NCBI RefSeq assembly: GCF_022436705.1
Contig: NZ_JAKUHT010000001.1
Span: 62,001-126,000 of the forward strand
DNA: 64,000 nt
Reading direction: 5' to 3'
DNA from: Nocardioides sp. CFH 31398
Lineage (GTDB): Bacteria > Actinomycetota > Actinomycetes > Propionibacteriales > Nocardioidaceae
The notes beneath the pieces are model-generated. The model was not told the origin of the DNA. It saw only the letters and a list, made by a program, of their open reading frames with translations, and searched no databases. Shown here piece by piece: positions 32,005-40,593 of this stretch. The position numbers and the translations under genes were made by a program. How positions within the stretch are numbered: position 1 is the stretch's first letter; each line of letters begins with the position of its first letter.

Positions 32005-33618
32005 GTGACCACCACCCACCAGGCCCGGACGGCCGCACCGGCCGCCCGCGTCGTCGAGGTCGGCCCCGGCCCCGTCACGCCCGAGCAGCTCGTCGCGGTC
32101 GCCCGTCACGGCGCCGCCGTCCGGCTGACCGACGAGGCGTACGGCGCGCTCGACCGCGGCCGGGCCGTCGTCGAGGGGCTGGCCGCGGGGGAGACCCCGG
32201 CGTACGGCATCTCGACCGGCTTCGGCGCCCTCGCCACCCGCCACATCCCCGCCGACATGCGGGCCAAGCTCCAGCGCTCGCTGGTCCGCAGCCACGCCGC
32301 CGGCTCGGGGCCCGAGGTCGAGCGGGAGGTCGTCCGCGGCCTCATGCTGCTGCGCCTGTCGACCCTCGCGACCGGCCACACCGGCGTACGGCGGGTCACG
32401 GCGCAGCTGCTCGCCGACCTGCTGGCCCACGGCATCACCCCGGTGGTCCGCGAGCACGGCTCGCTCGGCTGCTCCGGCGACCTGGCCCCGCTCAGCCACT
32501 GCGCGCTCGCGCTGATCGGTGAGGGTGAGGTCCGCGACGCGGACGGCGTCCTGATGCCCGCCGCCGAGGCGCTCGCCGCCGCCGGGCTGCAGCCCGTCGA
32601 GCTCGCCGCCAAGGAGGGCCTCGCCCTCATCAACGGCACCGACGGCATGCTCGCGATGCTCGTGCTGGCGATCCACGACCTGCGGGTGCTGCTGCGCTCC
32701 GCGGACGTCGCGGCCGCCATGAGCGTCGAGGCCCAGCTCGCCACCGACCGGGTCTTCGCCGCCGACCTGATGCGGCTGCGCCCCCACCCCGGGCAGGCGG
32801 CGTCCGCGGCCAACCTGGTCGCGATCCTCACCGACTCCGGTGTCGTCGCCTCGCACCGCGGCCCGGACTGCCACCGCGTCCAGGACGCCTACTCCCTGCG
32901 CTGCTCGCCGCAGGTCCACGGCGCGGCCCGCGACTCCGTCGACCACGCCGACCGCGTCGCCGGCTGGGAGCTCGCGTCCGTCGTCGACAACCCGATGGTG
33001 CTCTTCGGCGAGGACGGCGAGGACGGGCGCGTCGAGTCCAACGGCAACTTCCACGGCGCCCCCGTCGCCCAGGTGCTGGACTTCCTCGCCATCGCCGCCG
33101 CGGACGTCGCCGGCATCAGCGAGCGCCGCACCGACCGGTTCCTCGATCGCAACCGCAGCCACGACCTGCCGCCGTTCCTCGCCGACGACCCCGGCGTCGA
33201 CTCGGGCCTGATGATCGCGCAGTACACGCAGGCCGCGATCGTCTCCGAGCTGAAGCGGCTCGCCGTCCCGGCCAGCGTCGACTCGATCCCCTCCTCCGCG
33301 ATGCAGGAGGACCACGTCTCGATGGGCTGGGGCGCCGCCCGCAAGCTCCGCCGCTCCGTCGACGGCCTCGCCCGGGTCGTCGCCATCGAGACCATGACCG
33401 CCGCCCGGGCGCTCGACCTCCGGGTCTCGACAGGCTCGACCACCGGGGTACGCCCGTCACCCGCCACCGAGGCCGTCGTCCGCCTGCTCCGCGAGCACGG
33501 CGTCGAGGGCCCCGGGCCCGACCGCCACCTCTCGCCGGAGATCGAGGCCAGCGTCGCGCTGGTCGCCTCCGGCGCCGTCCTCGACGCCGTCACCGCCACG
33601 ATCGGAGAGCTCCAGTGA
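32005..33618 (+). CDS. hutH: Histidine ammonia-lyase
   Basis: A 537-aa enzyme that eliminates ammonia from L-histidine to give urocanate. Catalytic hallmarks are present: [12 protein letters not shown] (Tyr), [15 protein letters not shown] (Asn), [24 protein letters not shown] and [12 protein letters not shown] (Glu). The MIO cofactor tripeptide is Cys-Ser-Gly ([14 protein letters not shown]) rather than the textbook Ala-Ser-Gly, a variant I recall from other actinobacterial HALs. Residues around 473-481 (VSTGSTTGV) are encoded by a REP-like repeat lying within the gene (33423-33446). GTG 32005. It overlaps hutU by four bases and heads a four-gene operon. Confidence 0.95.
   Translation: MTTTHQARTAAPAARVVEVGPGPVTPEQLVAVARHGAAVRLTDEAYGALDRGRAVVEGLAAGETPAYGISTGFGALATRHIPADMRAKLQRSLVRSHAAGSGPEVEREVVRGLMLLRLSTLATGHTGVRRVTAQLLADLLAHGITPVVREHGSLGCSGDLAPLSHCALALIGEGEVRDADGVLMPAAEALAAAGLQPVELAAKEGLALINGTDGMLAMLVLAIHDLRVLLRSADVAAAMSVEAQLATDRVFAADLMRLRPHPGQAASAANLVAILTDSGVVASHRGPDCHRVQDAYSLRCSPQVHGAARDSVDHADRVAGWELASVVDNPMVLFGEDGEDGRVESNGNFHGAPVAQVLDFLAIAAADVAGISERRTDRFLDRNRSHDLPPFLADDPGVDSGLMIAQYTQAAIVSELKRLAVPASVDSIPSSAMQEDHVSMGWGAARKLRRSVDGLARVVAIETMTAARALDLRVSTGSTTGVRPSPATEAVVRLLREHGVEGPGPDRHLSPEIEASVALVASGAVLDAVTATIGELQ
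33423..33446. repeat. REP-like element inside hutH
   Basis: GGTCTCGACAGG directly joined to CTCGACCACCGG, the short form of the dispersed GGTCTCGAC...CTCGACCACC repeat, lies in frame within hutH and encodes R-V-S-T-G-S-T-T-G. Other short copies are intergenic. Confidence 0.8.
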
Positions 33619-35288
33619 CCACCCCGACGAGCCTGTACCGGCCCGACAGCGCCATCCGGGCCCCCCGCGGACCTGAGCTGACCTGCAAGTCCTGGGAGAC
33701 CGAGGCCGCACTGCGGATGCTCATGAACAACCTCGACCCCGAGGTCGCCGAGGACCCCGACCACCTCGTCGTCTACGGCGGCACCGGCCGCGCCGCCCGG
33801 TCCTGGGAGGCCTACGACGCGCTCGTCGCGACGCTGCGGGACCTGGAGGCCGACGAGACGATGCTCGTCCAGTCCGGCAAGCCCGTCGGTGTGATGAAGA
33901 CCCACGCGCACGCCCCGCGGGTGCTCATCGCCAACTCCAACCTCGTCGGCGACTGGGCGACCTGGGAGGAGTTCCGGCGCCTCGAGCACCTCGGGCTCAC
34001 GATGTACGGCCAGATGACCGCCGGATCCTGGATCTACATCGGCACCCAGGGCATCCTCCAGGGCACCTTCGAGACGTTCGCCGCCGTCGCGGACAAGTCC
34101 TTCGGCGGCACCCTCGCCGGCACCATCACGCTCACGGCCGGCCTCGGCGGCATGGGCGGCGCCCAGCCGCTCGCCGTGACAATGAACGAGGGCGTAGCGA
34201 TCTGCGTGGAGGTCGACCCCGCCCGCATCGCGCGCCGCATCGAGCACCGCTACCTCGACGTCGAGGCCCGCGACCTCGACCACGCCCTCGAGCTCGCGAC
34301 CGAGGCGCGCGACGCCCGCCGTCCGCTGTCGATCGGCCTGCTCGGCAACGCCGCCGAGGTGTTCCCGGCGCTGCTCGAGCGCAAGGCGCCCATCGACGTC
34401 GTCACCGACCAGACCTCCGCGCACGACCCGCTGTCGTACCTGCCGGTCGGCGTCCCGCACGAGGACTGGCACGACGCCCGCGACCGCGACCCCGAGGGCT
34501 TCACGAAGGACGCGCAGGCCTCCATGGCCGCGCACGTGAGGGCGATGGTCGAGTTCGCGGACGCCGGCGCCGAGGTCTTCGACTACGGCAACTCCATCCG
34601 CGACGAGGCCCGCAAGGGCGGCTACGACCGGGCGTTCGAGTTCCCGGGCTTCGTGCCGGCGTACATCCGCCCGCAGTTCTGCGAGGGGCGTGGCCCCTTC
34701 CGCTGGGCCGCGCTGTCCGGCGACCCCGCCGACATCGCCGCGACCGACCGCGCCGTCCTCGAGCTGTTCCCCGACGACGAGAAGCTGCGTCGCTGGCTGA
34801 CCATGGCGGGCGAGAAGGTCCACTTCCAGGGCCTGCCCGCCCGCATCTGCTGGCTCGGCTACGGCGAGCGCCACCTCGCCGGGCTCAAGTTCAACGAGAT
34901 GGTCGCCTCCGGTGAGCTCTCGGCACCCGTCGTCATCGGCCGCGACCACCTCGACTGCGGCTCCGTCGCGTCGCCGTACCGCGAGACCGAGGCGATGCTC
35001 GACGGCTCCGACGCCATCGCTGACTGGCCGCTGCTCAACGCCATGGTCGCCACCGCGTCGGGCGCCTCGTGGGTCTCGCTGCACCACGGCGGCGGCGTCG
35101 GCATCGGCCGCTCGATCCACTCCGGCCAGGTCTGCGTGGCCGACGGCTCCGATCTCGCCCGCACCCGCCTCGAGGCGGTCCTGACCAACGACCCGGGCAT
35201 GGGTGTGGTCCGCCACGCCGACGCCGGCTACGACCGCGCGCTCGAGGTGGCCGCCCAGCGTGGCGTCCGGATCCCACTGGGAGGCTGA
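33615..35288 (+). CDS. hutU: Urocanate hydratase
   Basis: A 557-aa NAD+-dependent enzyme that adds water to urocanate giving 4-imidazolone-5-propionate. Family blocks are clear: [20 protein letters not shown] at the N-terminus, [47 protein letters not shown], the NAD-binding region [16 protein letters not shown], the catalytic-site region [19 protein letters not shown], and [15 protein letters not shown]. The length is standard. GTG 33615 overlaps the hutH stop. The OCD-family gene follows after four bases. Confidence 0.97.
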   Translation: MTTPTSLYRPDSAIRAPRGPELTCKSWETEAALRMLMNNLDPEVAEDPDHLVVYGGTGRAARSWEAYDALVATLRDLEADETMLVQSGKPVGVMKTHAHAPRVLIANSNLVGDWATWEEFRRLEHLGLTMYGQMTAGSWIYIGTQGILQGTFETFAAVADKSFGGTLAGTITLTAGLGGMGGAQPLAVTMNEGVAICVEVDPARIARRIEHRYLDVEARDLDHALELATEARDARRPLSIGLLGNAAEVFPALLERKAPIDVVTDQTSAHDPLSYLPVGVPHEDWHDARDRDPEGFTKDAQASMAAHVRAMVEFADAGAEVFDYGNSIRDEARKGGYDRAFEFPGFVPAYIRPQFCEGRGPFRWAALSGDPADIAATDRAVLELFPDDEKLRRWLTMAGEKVHFQGLPARICWLGYGERHLAGLKFNEMVASGELSAPVVIGRDHLDCGSVASPYRETEAMLDGSDAIADWPLLNAMVATASGASWVSLHHGGGVGIGRSIHSGQVCVADGSDLARTRLEAVLTNDPGMGVVRHADAGYDRALEVAAQRGVRIPLGG

Positions 35289-35292
35289 CCCC

Positions 35293-36306
35293 ATGAGCGA
35301 CGCCCTGTACCTCCGCTTCCTCTCCGGCCCGGACGTCGACGCCCTGGCGCCGACCCCGGCGGAGGTCGTCGACGCCTGCGAGGCCGTCGTCGCCGCGCAC
35401 GGGCGCGGGGAGACGGTGTTCGAGCCGCGCACCCACCTCGTGCCCGACAACGGTGGCCGTGGGCACTTCAACGTGCTCCGCGGCAGCGTCACCACGCTCG
35501 GCGAGCAGGGCGTCGCGGGGGTGAAGGTCGTCGGCGACTACGTCGACAACTACACCCTCGGGCTGCCCAGCGAGCTCGCCCTGCTGACGCTGTACGACCC
35601 GCTCACCGGCGTCCCCGCCGCCATCCTCGACGCCACCTGGATCACCGAGGTCCGCACCGGCGCCATGACCGCGGTGGGCGCCCGCCGGCTCGCCCGGCCC
35701 GACGCGAAGGTGCTCGGCCACCTCGGCGCCCGCGGTACGGCGTACGCGAACATCGTGATGCTCGACGCGCTGTTCGACCTGGACGAGATCCGGGTGACCA
35801 GCCGGCGTCCGGAGTCACGTGAGGCGTTCGCCGAGCGGCTGCGCGCCGACCTCGACACCCCCGTGGTCGTCACCGACTCGACCGAGGCGACCCTCGACGG
35901 TGCCGACATCGCCGTGGAGGCCACGCGCCTCGTCGAGCCCGCTCCGCTCATCACGACCGACCTGCTCAAGGCCGGCTCGCTGCTCGTGCCCTACGGCACC
36001 GTCTCGGCGCTCGCGCCCGACCTGCTGGACGTCGTCGACAAGGTCGTCGTCGACGACTGGCGCGAGGCGCAGTCCGGGGAGTTCGGTGCCCTGCGTCCGC
36101 ACCTGCGCTCCGGTGCGCTGACCGCGGAGACGCTGCACGCCGAGCTCGGCGCAGTCGTCACCGGCGAGCGTCCCGGCCGCGAGCGCGACGACGAGCGGAT
36201 CCTGTTCTGGCACCGGGGCCTGTCGATCCTCGACGTGGCCGTCGGCCACCTGCTGCTCCAGCGCGCGGAGGCCGCCGACGTCGGGACGATGGTCCGCTAC
36301 CGGTGA
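35293..36306 (+). CDS. Ornithine cyclodeaminase / mu-crystallin family dehydrogenase
   Basis: A 337-aa NAD(P)-dependent protein of the OCD family, whose members include ornithine cyclodeaminase, alanine dehydrogenase and ketimine reductases. Visible are VAGVKVVGDYVDNYTLGLPSE (substrate Lys region), LDATWITEVRTGAMTAVGARRLARPDAKVLGHLGARGTAY (the G-x-G-x-x-G dinucleotide loop) and VVDDWREAQSGEFG. ATG 35293 lies four bases after hutU, and the stop overlaps the next lyase gene, so it is embedded in the histidine operon. The substrate is unknown; a cyclic or ketimine intermediate from a histidine derivative is possible. It is not part of the textbook hut pathway. Confidence 0.88.
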   Translation: MSDALYLRFLSGPDVDALAPTPAEVVDACEAVVAAHGRGETVFEPRTHLVPDNGGRGHFNVLRGSVTTLGEQGVAGVKVVGDYVDNYTLGLPSELALLTLYDPLTGVPAAILDATWITEVRTGAMTAVGARRLARPDAKVLGHLGARGTAYANIVMLDALFDLDEIRVTSRRPESREAFAERLRADLDTPVVVTDSTEATLDGADIAVEATRLVEPAPLITTDLLKAGSLLVPYGTVSALAPDLLDVVDKVVVDDWREAQSGEFGALRPHLRSGALTAETLHAELGAVVTGERPGRERDDERILFWHRGLSILDVAVGHLLLQRAEAADVGTMVRYR

Positions 36307-37751
36307 CGGAGACCCTGGCCGTCGCCCGGCCCGAGGACCTCGACGCCGCGGCCGTCCTCGAGGTCGCCCGCGGCGCGGACGTCGAGCTGGCGCCCGACCT
36401 CCTCACCTTCGTGCGCGGGCGCCGCGACGAGGTCGTCTCGGCGCTGGCCGGCGGCGTCGCGGCGTACGGCGTCTCGACGGGCATGGGTGCCCTGTCCGAC
36501 GTGGCCCTCTCCGTCGACGAGCAGACCGACCACTCCGCCCGGCTGATGCTCGCGCGCGCCGTGGGCGGGCCGCCGTGGCTCGACGAGGCCGAGACCCGGG
36601 CGCTGCTCGCCGTCCGGCTGCGCACGTTCCTGTCCGGGGACGCCGGCGTCTCCGCCGAGCTGTGCACCTGGCTGACCACGCTGCTCGCGGACGGCGCGCT
36701 GCCCGCCGTCCCCCGGACCGGCTCGGGTGCCGCGGGCGAGATCATCCCGCTCGCCCACGCCTTCGGGCACCTCGCCGGGGTCGGCCGCTGGCTCGGCCGC
36801 GCGGCGCTCGCCGACCCGCCGCGGCTCGGGCCGAAGGAGGGCCTGTCGCTGCTGCAGGGCGTCCCGACCGCGACGGCGCTGGCGCTGCTGCGCGCCGACG
36901 ACGTACGCCGGGTGGCCGCGCTCGAGACCCGCCTCGCGGCCGCGCAGGTCGCGCTGGTCGGGGCCAGCCGCGACCCGTACGCGCTGGCCCTCGCCCGCGG
37001 CGACCGCGCCCTCGCCGGGGTGCTCGCGGACCTCGCCGCGGCGCTGCCCCCGGTCACCGACGCGACCCCGGTGCGCCGCCTCCAGGCCCCCGTCTCGTTC
37101 CGGGTCGTCGGGCCGGTGCTCGCCCACCTCGCGCGGCAGGGGTCGGCGCTCGAGGCGGCGGCGGACCGTGCGCTCACCGGCGTCACCGACTCCCCGGCGT
37201 GGCTGCCGGAGTCCGGGGCCTTCGTCGGGACCGCCGGCTTCCACGGCCTCGACCTCGCCGCCGCGCTCGACGGCCTGCGCGTGGCGCTCGCCCACACGGC
37301 CGCCGTCGGGACCGCCCGCCTCCACCGGATGCTGGACCCGGTCACCTCCGGCCTGCCCGCTCAGCTCTCCGCCGCCCCCGGACCCCACGGCGGCCTCGTC
37401 GCCGTCCACAAGCGCGCCGCGGCTGCCGTCCACGCGGTGTCCGGGTGGGCGCCGACGCCGCTGGGGACGGCCGAGACCTCCGGCGGCCAGGAGGACGTCC
37501 AGACCTTCGCCCTCGAGGCCGCCGAGCGGCTGCGGCTCACCGTCGACGCGGCCCGCGAGGTGCAGGCGTGCGGTCTGCTCGCCGTCCACCAGGCCCGCCT
37601 GCTGGCCCCCCACCTGCTCGCCGACGCCCCGCCCCCGCTGGCGTCCCTGCTCGACGACCTCGCCGCCGTCCTCCCCGCCACGACCCTCGACCGCCCGTGG
37701 GGCGAGGACCTCCAGCGCCTCCTCGACGGACCCCTGCTCGGTCGTTCCTGA
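36303..37751 (+). CDS. HAL-family lyase paralogue lacking the MIO serine
   Basis: A 482-aa protein of the aromatic amino acid lyase fold. It keeps VAAYGVSTGMGALS (catalytic Tyr loop), PKEGLSLLQG and the QEDVQTF region, but the MIO tripeptide of HutH is replaced by Ala-Ala-Gly (GSGAAGEIIPLAH), so the cofactor-forming Ser is gone. The Asn of INGT is Gln (LLQG), and QDxYSLRC has become QAPVSFRV. It is therefore not an ordinary ammonia lyase. It may use a MIO-free elimination like ergothionase, or be a non-catalytic partner of HutH. GTG 36303 overlaps the OCD stop, and its own TGA lies inside a hairpin repeat. Confidence 0.85.
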   Translation: MTETLAVARPEDLDAAAVLEVARGADVELAPDLLTFVRGRRDEVVSALAGGVAAYGVSTGMGALSDVALSVDEQTDHSARLMLARAVGGPPWLDEAETRALLAVRLRTFLSGDAGVSAELCTWLTTLLADGALPAVPRTGSGAAGEIIPLAHAFGHLAGVGRWLGRAALADPPRLGPKEGLSLLQGVPTATALALLRADDVRRVAALETRLAAAQVALVGASRDPYALALARGDRALAGVLADLAAALPPVTDATPVRRLQAPVSFRVVGPVLAHLARQGSALEAAADRALTGVTDSPAWLPESGAFVGTAGFHGLDLAAALDGLRVALAHTAAVGTARLHRMLDPVTSGLPAQLSAAPGPHGGLVAVHKRAAAAVHAVSGWAPTPLGTAETSGGQEDVQTFALEAAERLRLTVDAAREVQACGLLAVHQARLLAPHLLADAPPPLASLLDDLAAVLPATTLDRPWGEDLQRLLDGPLLGRS

Positions 37752-37996
37752 CGTTCCGACCGTGCTGGGGCCCCGATCCGGGTCAGAACGTCAGGAACCG
37801 CGCGACCGGGTGGGGCGTGGGCCGTGGCCCGTGGACCCGGTAGTCCCCGACGTTCTGACCGTCTGGGGGCCGGGCTCGGGGGCAACGTCGGGGAGTACGA
37901 CGGGTGCGGGGTCCGGGGGGCGGTCGGCCCGGTAGTCCCCGACGTTCTGACCGTCCGGGGGCCGGGATCGGGGTCGCAACGTCGGGGACTACCGGC
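37744..37996. repeat. Three related long-stem hairpin repeats
   Basis: Hairpin 1: arms 37744-37761 and 37781-37798 (GTTCCTGACGTTC...), 18 bp with one mismatch, including the stop codon of the lyase. Hairpin 2: 37840-37854 with 37884-37898. Hairpin 3: 37932-37946 with 37978-37992, perfect (GTAGTCCCCGACGTT). All share a CGACGTTCTGACCGT core and a loop of Gs and Cs. They fill the gap between convergent genes and probably also terminate transcription. Confidence 0.85.
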
Positions 37997-38033
37997 CCGA
38001 CGCCACCCCACCGGGCCCCACGAGGACCGACGA

Positions 38034-39041
38034 CTACCGTGCGGGGCCCGTCGTGCCGCGGACGACGAGACGCGGGGCGATGGTGCTGCGGGCGGGGGCG
38101 ACGTCGTCCTCGATCGACACGAGCAGCTGGCCCACGGCGGCGTCGACGACGGTCTCCTCACCCCAGCTCATCGTGGTGAGGCCGGGGCCGACCAGGTCGG
38201 CGACGTCGAGGTCCTCGAAGCCCACGACCGACAGGTCGTCCGGGACGGCGAGGCCGCGGACGGCGGCCGCGCGCAGTGCGGCGAAGGCGAGGGAGTCGCT
38301 GAGGCAGAACACCACGCTCACCCCGGCGGCGGGGCCGGCGAGCGCCGCGGCGAGGTGGTCGCGCAGGTCCGCGACGTCCGCCGTGGCCGGCGGGGGGTGC
38401 ACGAGGACGACGGACACCCCGACCCGCGCGGCGTGCCGGCGGACGAGGTCCTCCGCGGGCCGGTCCGGCGTGCTCGGACGCGCCGTGAGGACGACGGCGA
38501 CGCGGCGGTGCCCGAGGCCGGCCAGGTGGTCGAAGACCAGGGCCATGCCCGCGTCGTTGTCGAAGACCACCGCGCCGGCCGAGGGGGCGCGCGGGAGCTG
38601 CTCGCCGACGCAGACCACCGGGAACCGCTCGGCGACGTCGTGCCAGTGCGCGGCGTCCGGGTCGAGGGGGGCGACGAGGAGGCCGTCGGGGCGCTGCTCG
38701 CGCAGCTTGGCCAGCAGGGCCCGCTCGCGCCCGGGGTCGCCGTCGGCGTCCGCGACGACCGCGTGGCGGCCGCGGGCCATGAGGGCGCGGGAGAGGTCGA
38801 CGGCGAGCCGCTGCTGCCACAGGTCGCGGGTCGAGCCGCACAGCACGCCGACCGTGCCGGTCGAGCCGGTCGCGAGGGCGCGGGCGATCGGGTCGGCGTC
38901 GTACCCCAGGCGCTCCGCCGCCTGCCGCACCCGCTCGACCGTGGCGTCGGAGCCCCGCTGGCCGCGCAGCGCGTACGACGCCGTCGCCGGCGAGACGCCC
39001 GCCTCGGCGGCGACGTCCTGCAGCGTCGGGCGCTTGACCAC
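38034..39041 (-). CDS. LacI-family transcriptional repressor
   Basis: A 335-aa regulator. The N-terminal helix-turn-helix is VKRPTLQDVAAEAGVSPATASYALRGQ with the hinge helix DPIARALATGSTGTVGVL. The sugar-binding-protein-like effector domain follows, with DLSVVGFEDLDVADLVGPGLTTM near the end (family form: GFDD...PxLTTV). GTG 39041. It is divergent from the amidohydrolase-cupin pair, and two GAAGCGCTTC palindromes lie in between, the usual LacI-type operator. It probably represses that pair and itself. Effector unknown. Confidence 0.92.
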   Translation of the reverse strand: MVKRPTLQDVAAEAGVSPATASYALRGQRGSDATVERVRQAAERLGYDADPIARALATGSTGTVGVLCGSTRDLWQQRLAVDLSRALMARGRHAVVADADGDPGRERALLAKLREQRPDGLLVAPLDPDAAHWHDVAERFPVVCVGEQLPRAPSAGAVVFDNDAGMALVFDHLAGLGHRRVAVVLTARPSTPDRPAEDLVRRHAARVGVSVVLVHPPPATADVADLRDHLAAALAGPAAGVSVVFCLSDSLAFAALRAAAVRGLAVPDDLSVVGFEDLDVADLVGPGLTTMSWGEETVVDAAVGQLLVSIEDDVAPARSTIAPRLVVRGTTGPAR

Positions 39042-39084
39042 CGACTCATCGTAGGGCGGCCTCCCAGGAGTTGACGGCCAGCGG

Positions 39085-39122
39085 AGTGAAGCGCTTCACT
39101 GGCCGTGTTGTGAAGCGCTTCC
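39085..39122. promoter_or_regulatory. Twin LacI-type operators
   Basis: Operator 1 is the perfect 16-bp palindrome AGTGAAGCGCTTCACT (39085-39100). Operator 2 is GTGAAGCGCTTCC (39110-39122) with core GAAGCGCTTC. Their centres are 24 bases apart. Operator 2 overlaps the preferred start of the amidohydrolase. Confidence 0.85.
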
Positions 39123-40054
39123 CCTGCCCCCTGCCGACCGTCGTCGACGTCCACCAGCACCTGTGGCCAGAGCCTCTCGTCGAGGCCCTGCGACGTCGCA
39201 CCCGCGCGCCCCGCCTGGTCGGCTGGACGCTCCACCTGGAGGGCGAGCCGCCGTACGAGGTCGACCCCGCGACCCACGACCTCGCGGCCCGTGCCGGGAC
39301 CGACCGTGCCGACGGCGTCGGGCTCACCCTGCTGTCGCTGTCGGCCCCGCTCGGCCTTGAGCGGCTGCCGGCCGAGGAGTCGACGCCGCTGCTGGACGGC
39401 TGGCACGGTCTCGCGGACGACGTGGGCGACGCGCACGGCCTCTGGGCGGCCCCCCGGCTCGTCGAGCCGGACCCGGCGGAGCTCGCCGCCACGCTGGCGC
39501 GTCCGCGGGTGCACGGCCTCCAGGTCCCGGCCGACGCGATGGGCAGTCCCGCCCGGCTCGAGGCGCTCGCGCCGCTGCTCGCCGTCGCCGAGGCCGCCGA
39601 CGTGCCCGTGCTCGTCCATCCGGGTCCGGCCGTGCCCACCGACCCCACGGACGCGGCCCTCCCCGGCTGGTGGCCCGCGCTCACCTCGTACGTCGCGCAG
39701 CAGGCCGCCGCGTGGTTCGCCTGGCACGTCGCCGGCCGCGCGCTGCTGCCGCGCCTGCGGGTCGCCTTCGTCGGTCTCGCGGGCCTGGCCCCGCTGCACC
39801 ACGAGCGGCTCACGCAGCGCGGCGGCACGCTCGGCGCGATCGACCGCGGCGTCTTCTACGAGACCTCGTCGTACGGCGCCCGCGCCGTCGACGCGATGGC
39901 CCGCGTCGTCGGCGTCGACCCGCTGGTCCTCGGCTCCGACCGGCCGTACGCCGTGGCCACCGACCTGTCCGCCGACCCCGGCCTGGGTGAGGCCTTCTCC
40001 CACGCCGTCCGCTCCGCCAACCCCCACCACCTGCTGCAGGGAGGACCTCGATGA
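39110..40054 (+). CDS. Amidohydrolase family 2 protein, copy 1
   Basis: A ~314-aa TIM-barrel metal hydrolase or decarboxylase of the ACMSD/amidohydrolase-2 group. The metal site is indicated by TVVDVHQHLWPEPL (HxH), LVHPGPAVP (third His) and LVLGSDRPYA (catalytic Asp). A near relative lies at 48881-49828 with the same length and motifs. The start is uncertain: GTG 39110 gives a length matching the paralogue but lies within operator 2; GTG 39086 would add eight residues. The stop overlaps ATG of the cupin gene (ATGA). Substrate unknown; relatives cleave C-N or C-C bonds of ring-opened aromatic or lactone compounds. Confidence 0.82.
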   Translation: MKRFPCPLPTVVDVHQHLWPEPLVEALRRRTRAPRLVGWTLHLEGEPPYEVDPATHDLAARAGTDRADGVGLTLLSLSAPLGLERLPAEESTPLLDGWHGLADDVGDAHGLWAAPRLVEPDPAELAATLARPRVHGLQVPADAMGSPARLEALAPLLAVAEAADVPVLVHPGPAVPTDPTDAALPGWWPALTSYVAQQAAAWFAWHVAGRALLPRLRVAFVGLAGLAPLHHERLTQRGGTLGAIDRGVFYETSSYGARAVDAMARVVGVDPLVLGSDRPYAVATDLSADPGLGEAFSHAVRSANPHHLLQGGPR

Positions 40055-40581
40055 CCCACCACGCCCCCGAGACCATCGGCGTGCCGGACCTCCCCGGCCG
40101 CGTCCTGGACGAGCCCGAGCTCCGCGCCTGGGTCGAGCGCCTCGCCGCGCGGCCGGAGCTGTGGCGCCACCACGTCGCCCACGACGCCGAGCGGGGCACC
40201 GGGTCGGGGCGGCACTACGTCAGCCTGCACCGCGACGAGCACGTCGACGTGTGGCTGCTGTGCTGGGACACCGGCGACGACACCGGCTGGCACGACCACG
40301 ACACCTCCGCCGGCGCCGTCGTCGTCACCGAGGGCGCGGTCGTCGAGAGCCGCCCGCGCCTCGGCGGGGAGCCGGCGACCCGGACCGTGCCCGCCGGCCG
40401 GTCCTTCGCCTTCGGGCCCGACCACATCCACCGCATGAGCGGGGCCGTGGACGGCTCGGTGTCGATCCACGCCTACTCGCCCCCGCTGTGGCGGATGGGC
40501 CAGTACGCGATCTCCGACGACGGCGTGATGCGCCGCTGGTCGGTCTCGTACGCCGACGAGCTGCGGCCCGTCGACGCCTGA
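40051..40581 (+). CDS. Cysteine-dioxygenase-like cupin, copy 1
   Basis: A 176-aa cupin of the cysteine dioxygenase/thiol dioxygenase family. The Fe-ligand motif is GWHDHDTSAGAVVVTEGAVVE (HxH), and the third His is in FGPDHIHRMSG. The SIHAYSPPLWRMGQYAI strand is typical of bacterial members. Family enzymes add O2 to a thiol (cysteine, 3-mercaptopropionate) to form a sulfinate; the true substrate here is not known. It is co-translated with the amidohydrolase (4-base overlap). The last ~50 codons are almost identical at DNA level to copy 2 at 49842-50393. Confidence 0.87.
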   Translation: MTHHAPETIGVPDLPGRVLDEPELRAWVERLAARPELWRHHVAHDAERGTGSGRHYVSLHRDEHVDVWLLCWDTGDDTGWHDHDTSAGAVVVTEGAVVESRPRLGGEPATRTVPAGRSFAFGPDHIHRMSGAVDGSVSIHAYSPPLWRMGQYAISDDGVMRRWSVSYADELRPVDA

Positions 40582-40593
40582 GCGGCGGCCGGC

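Noticed and set aside
37744..37996. Riboswitch or other structured RNA
   Set aside because: The element lies after a stop codon between convergent genes and consists of simple repeated hairpins, with no downstream gene to regulate.
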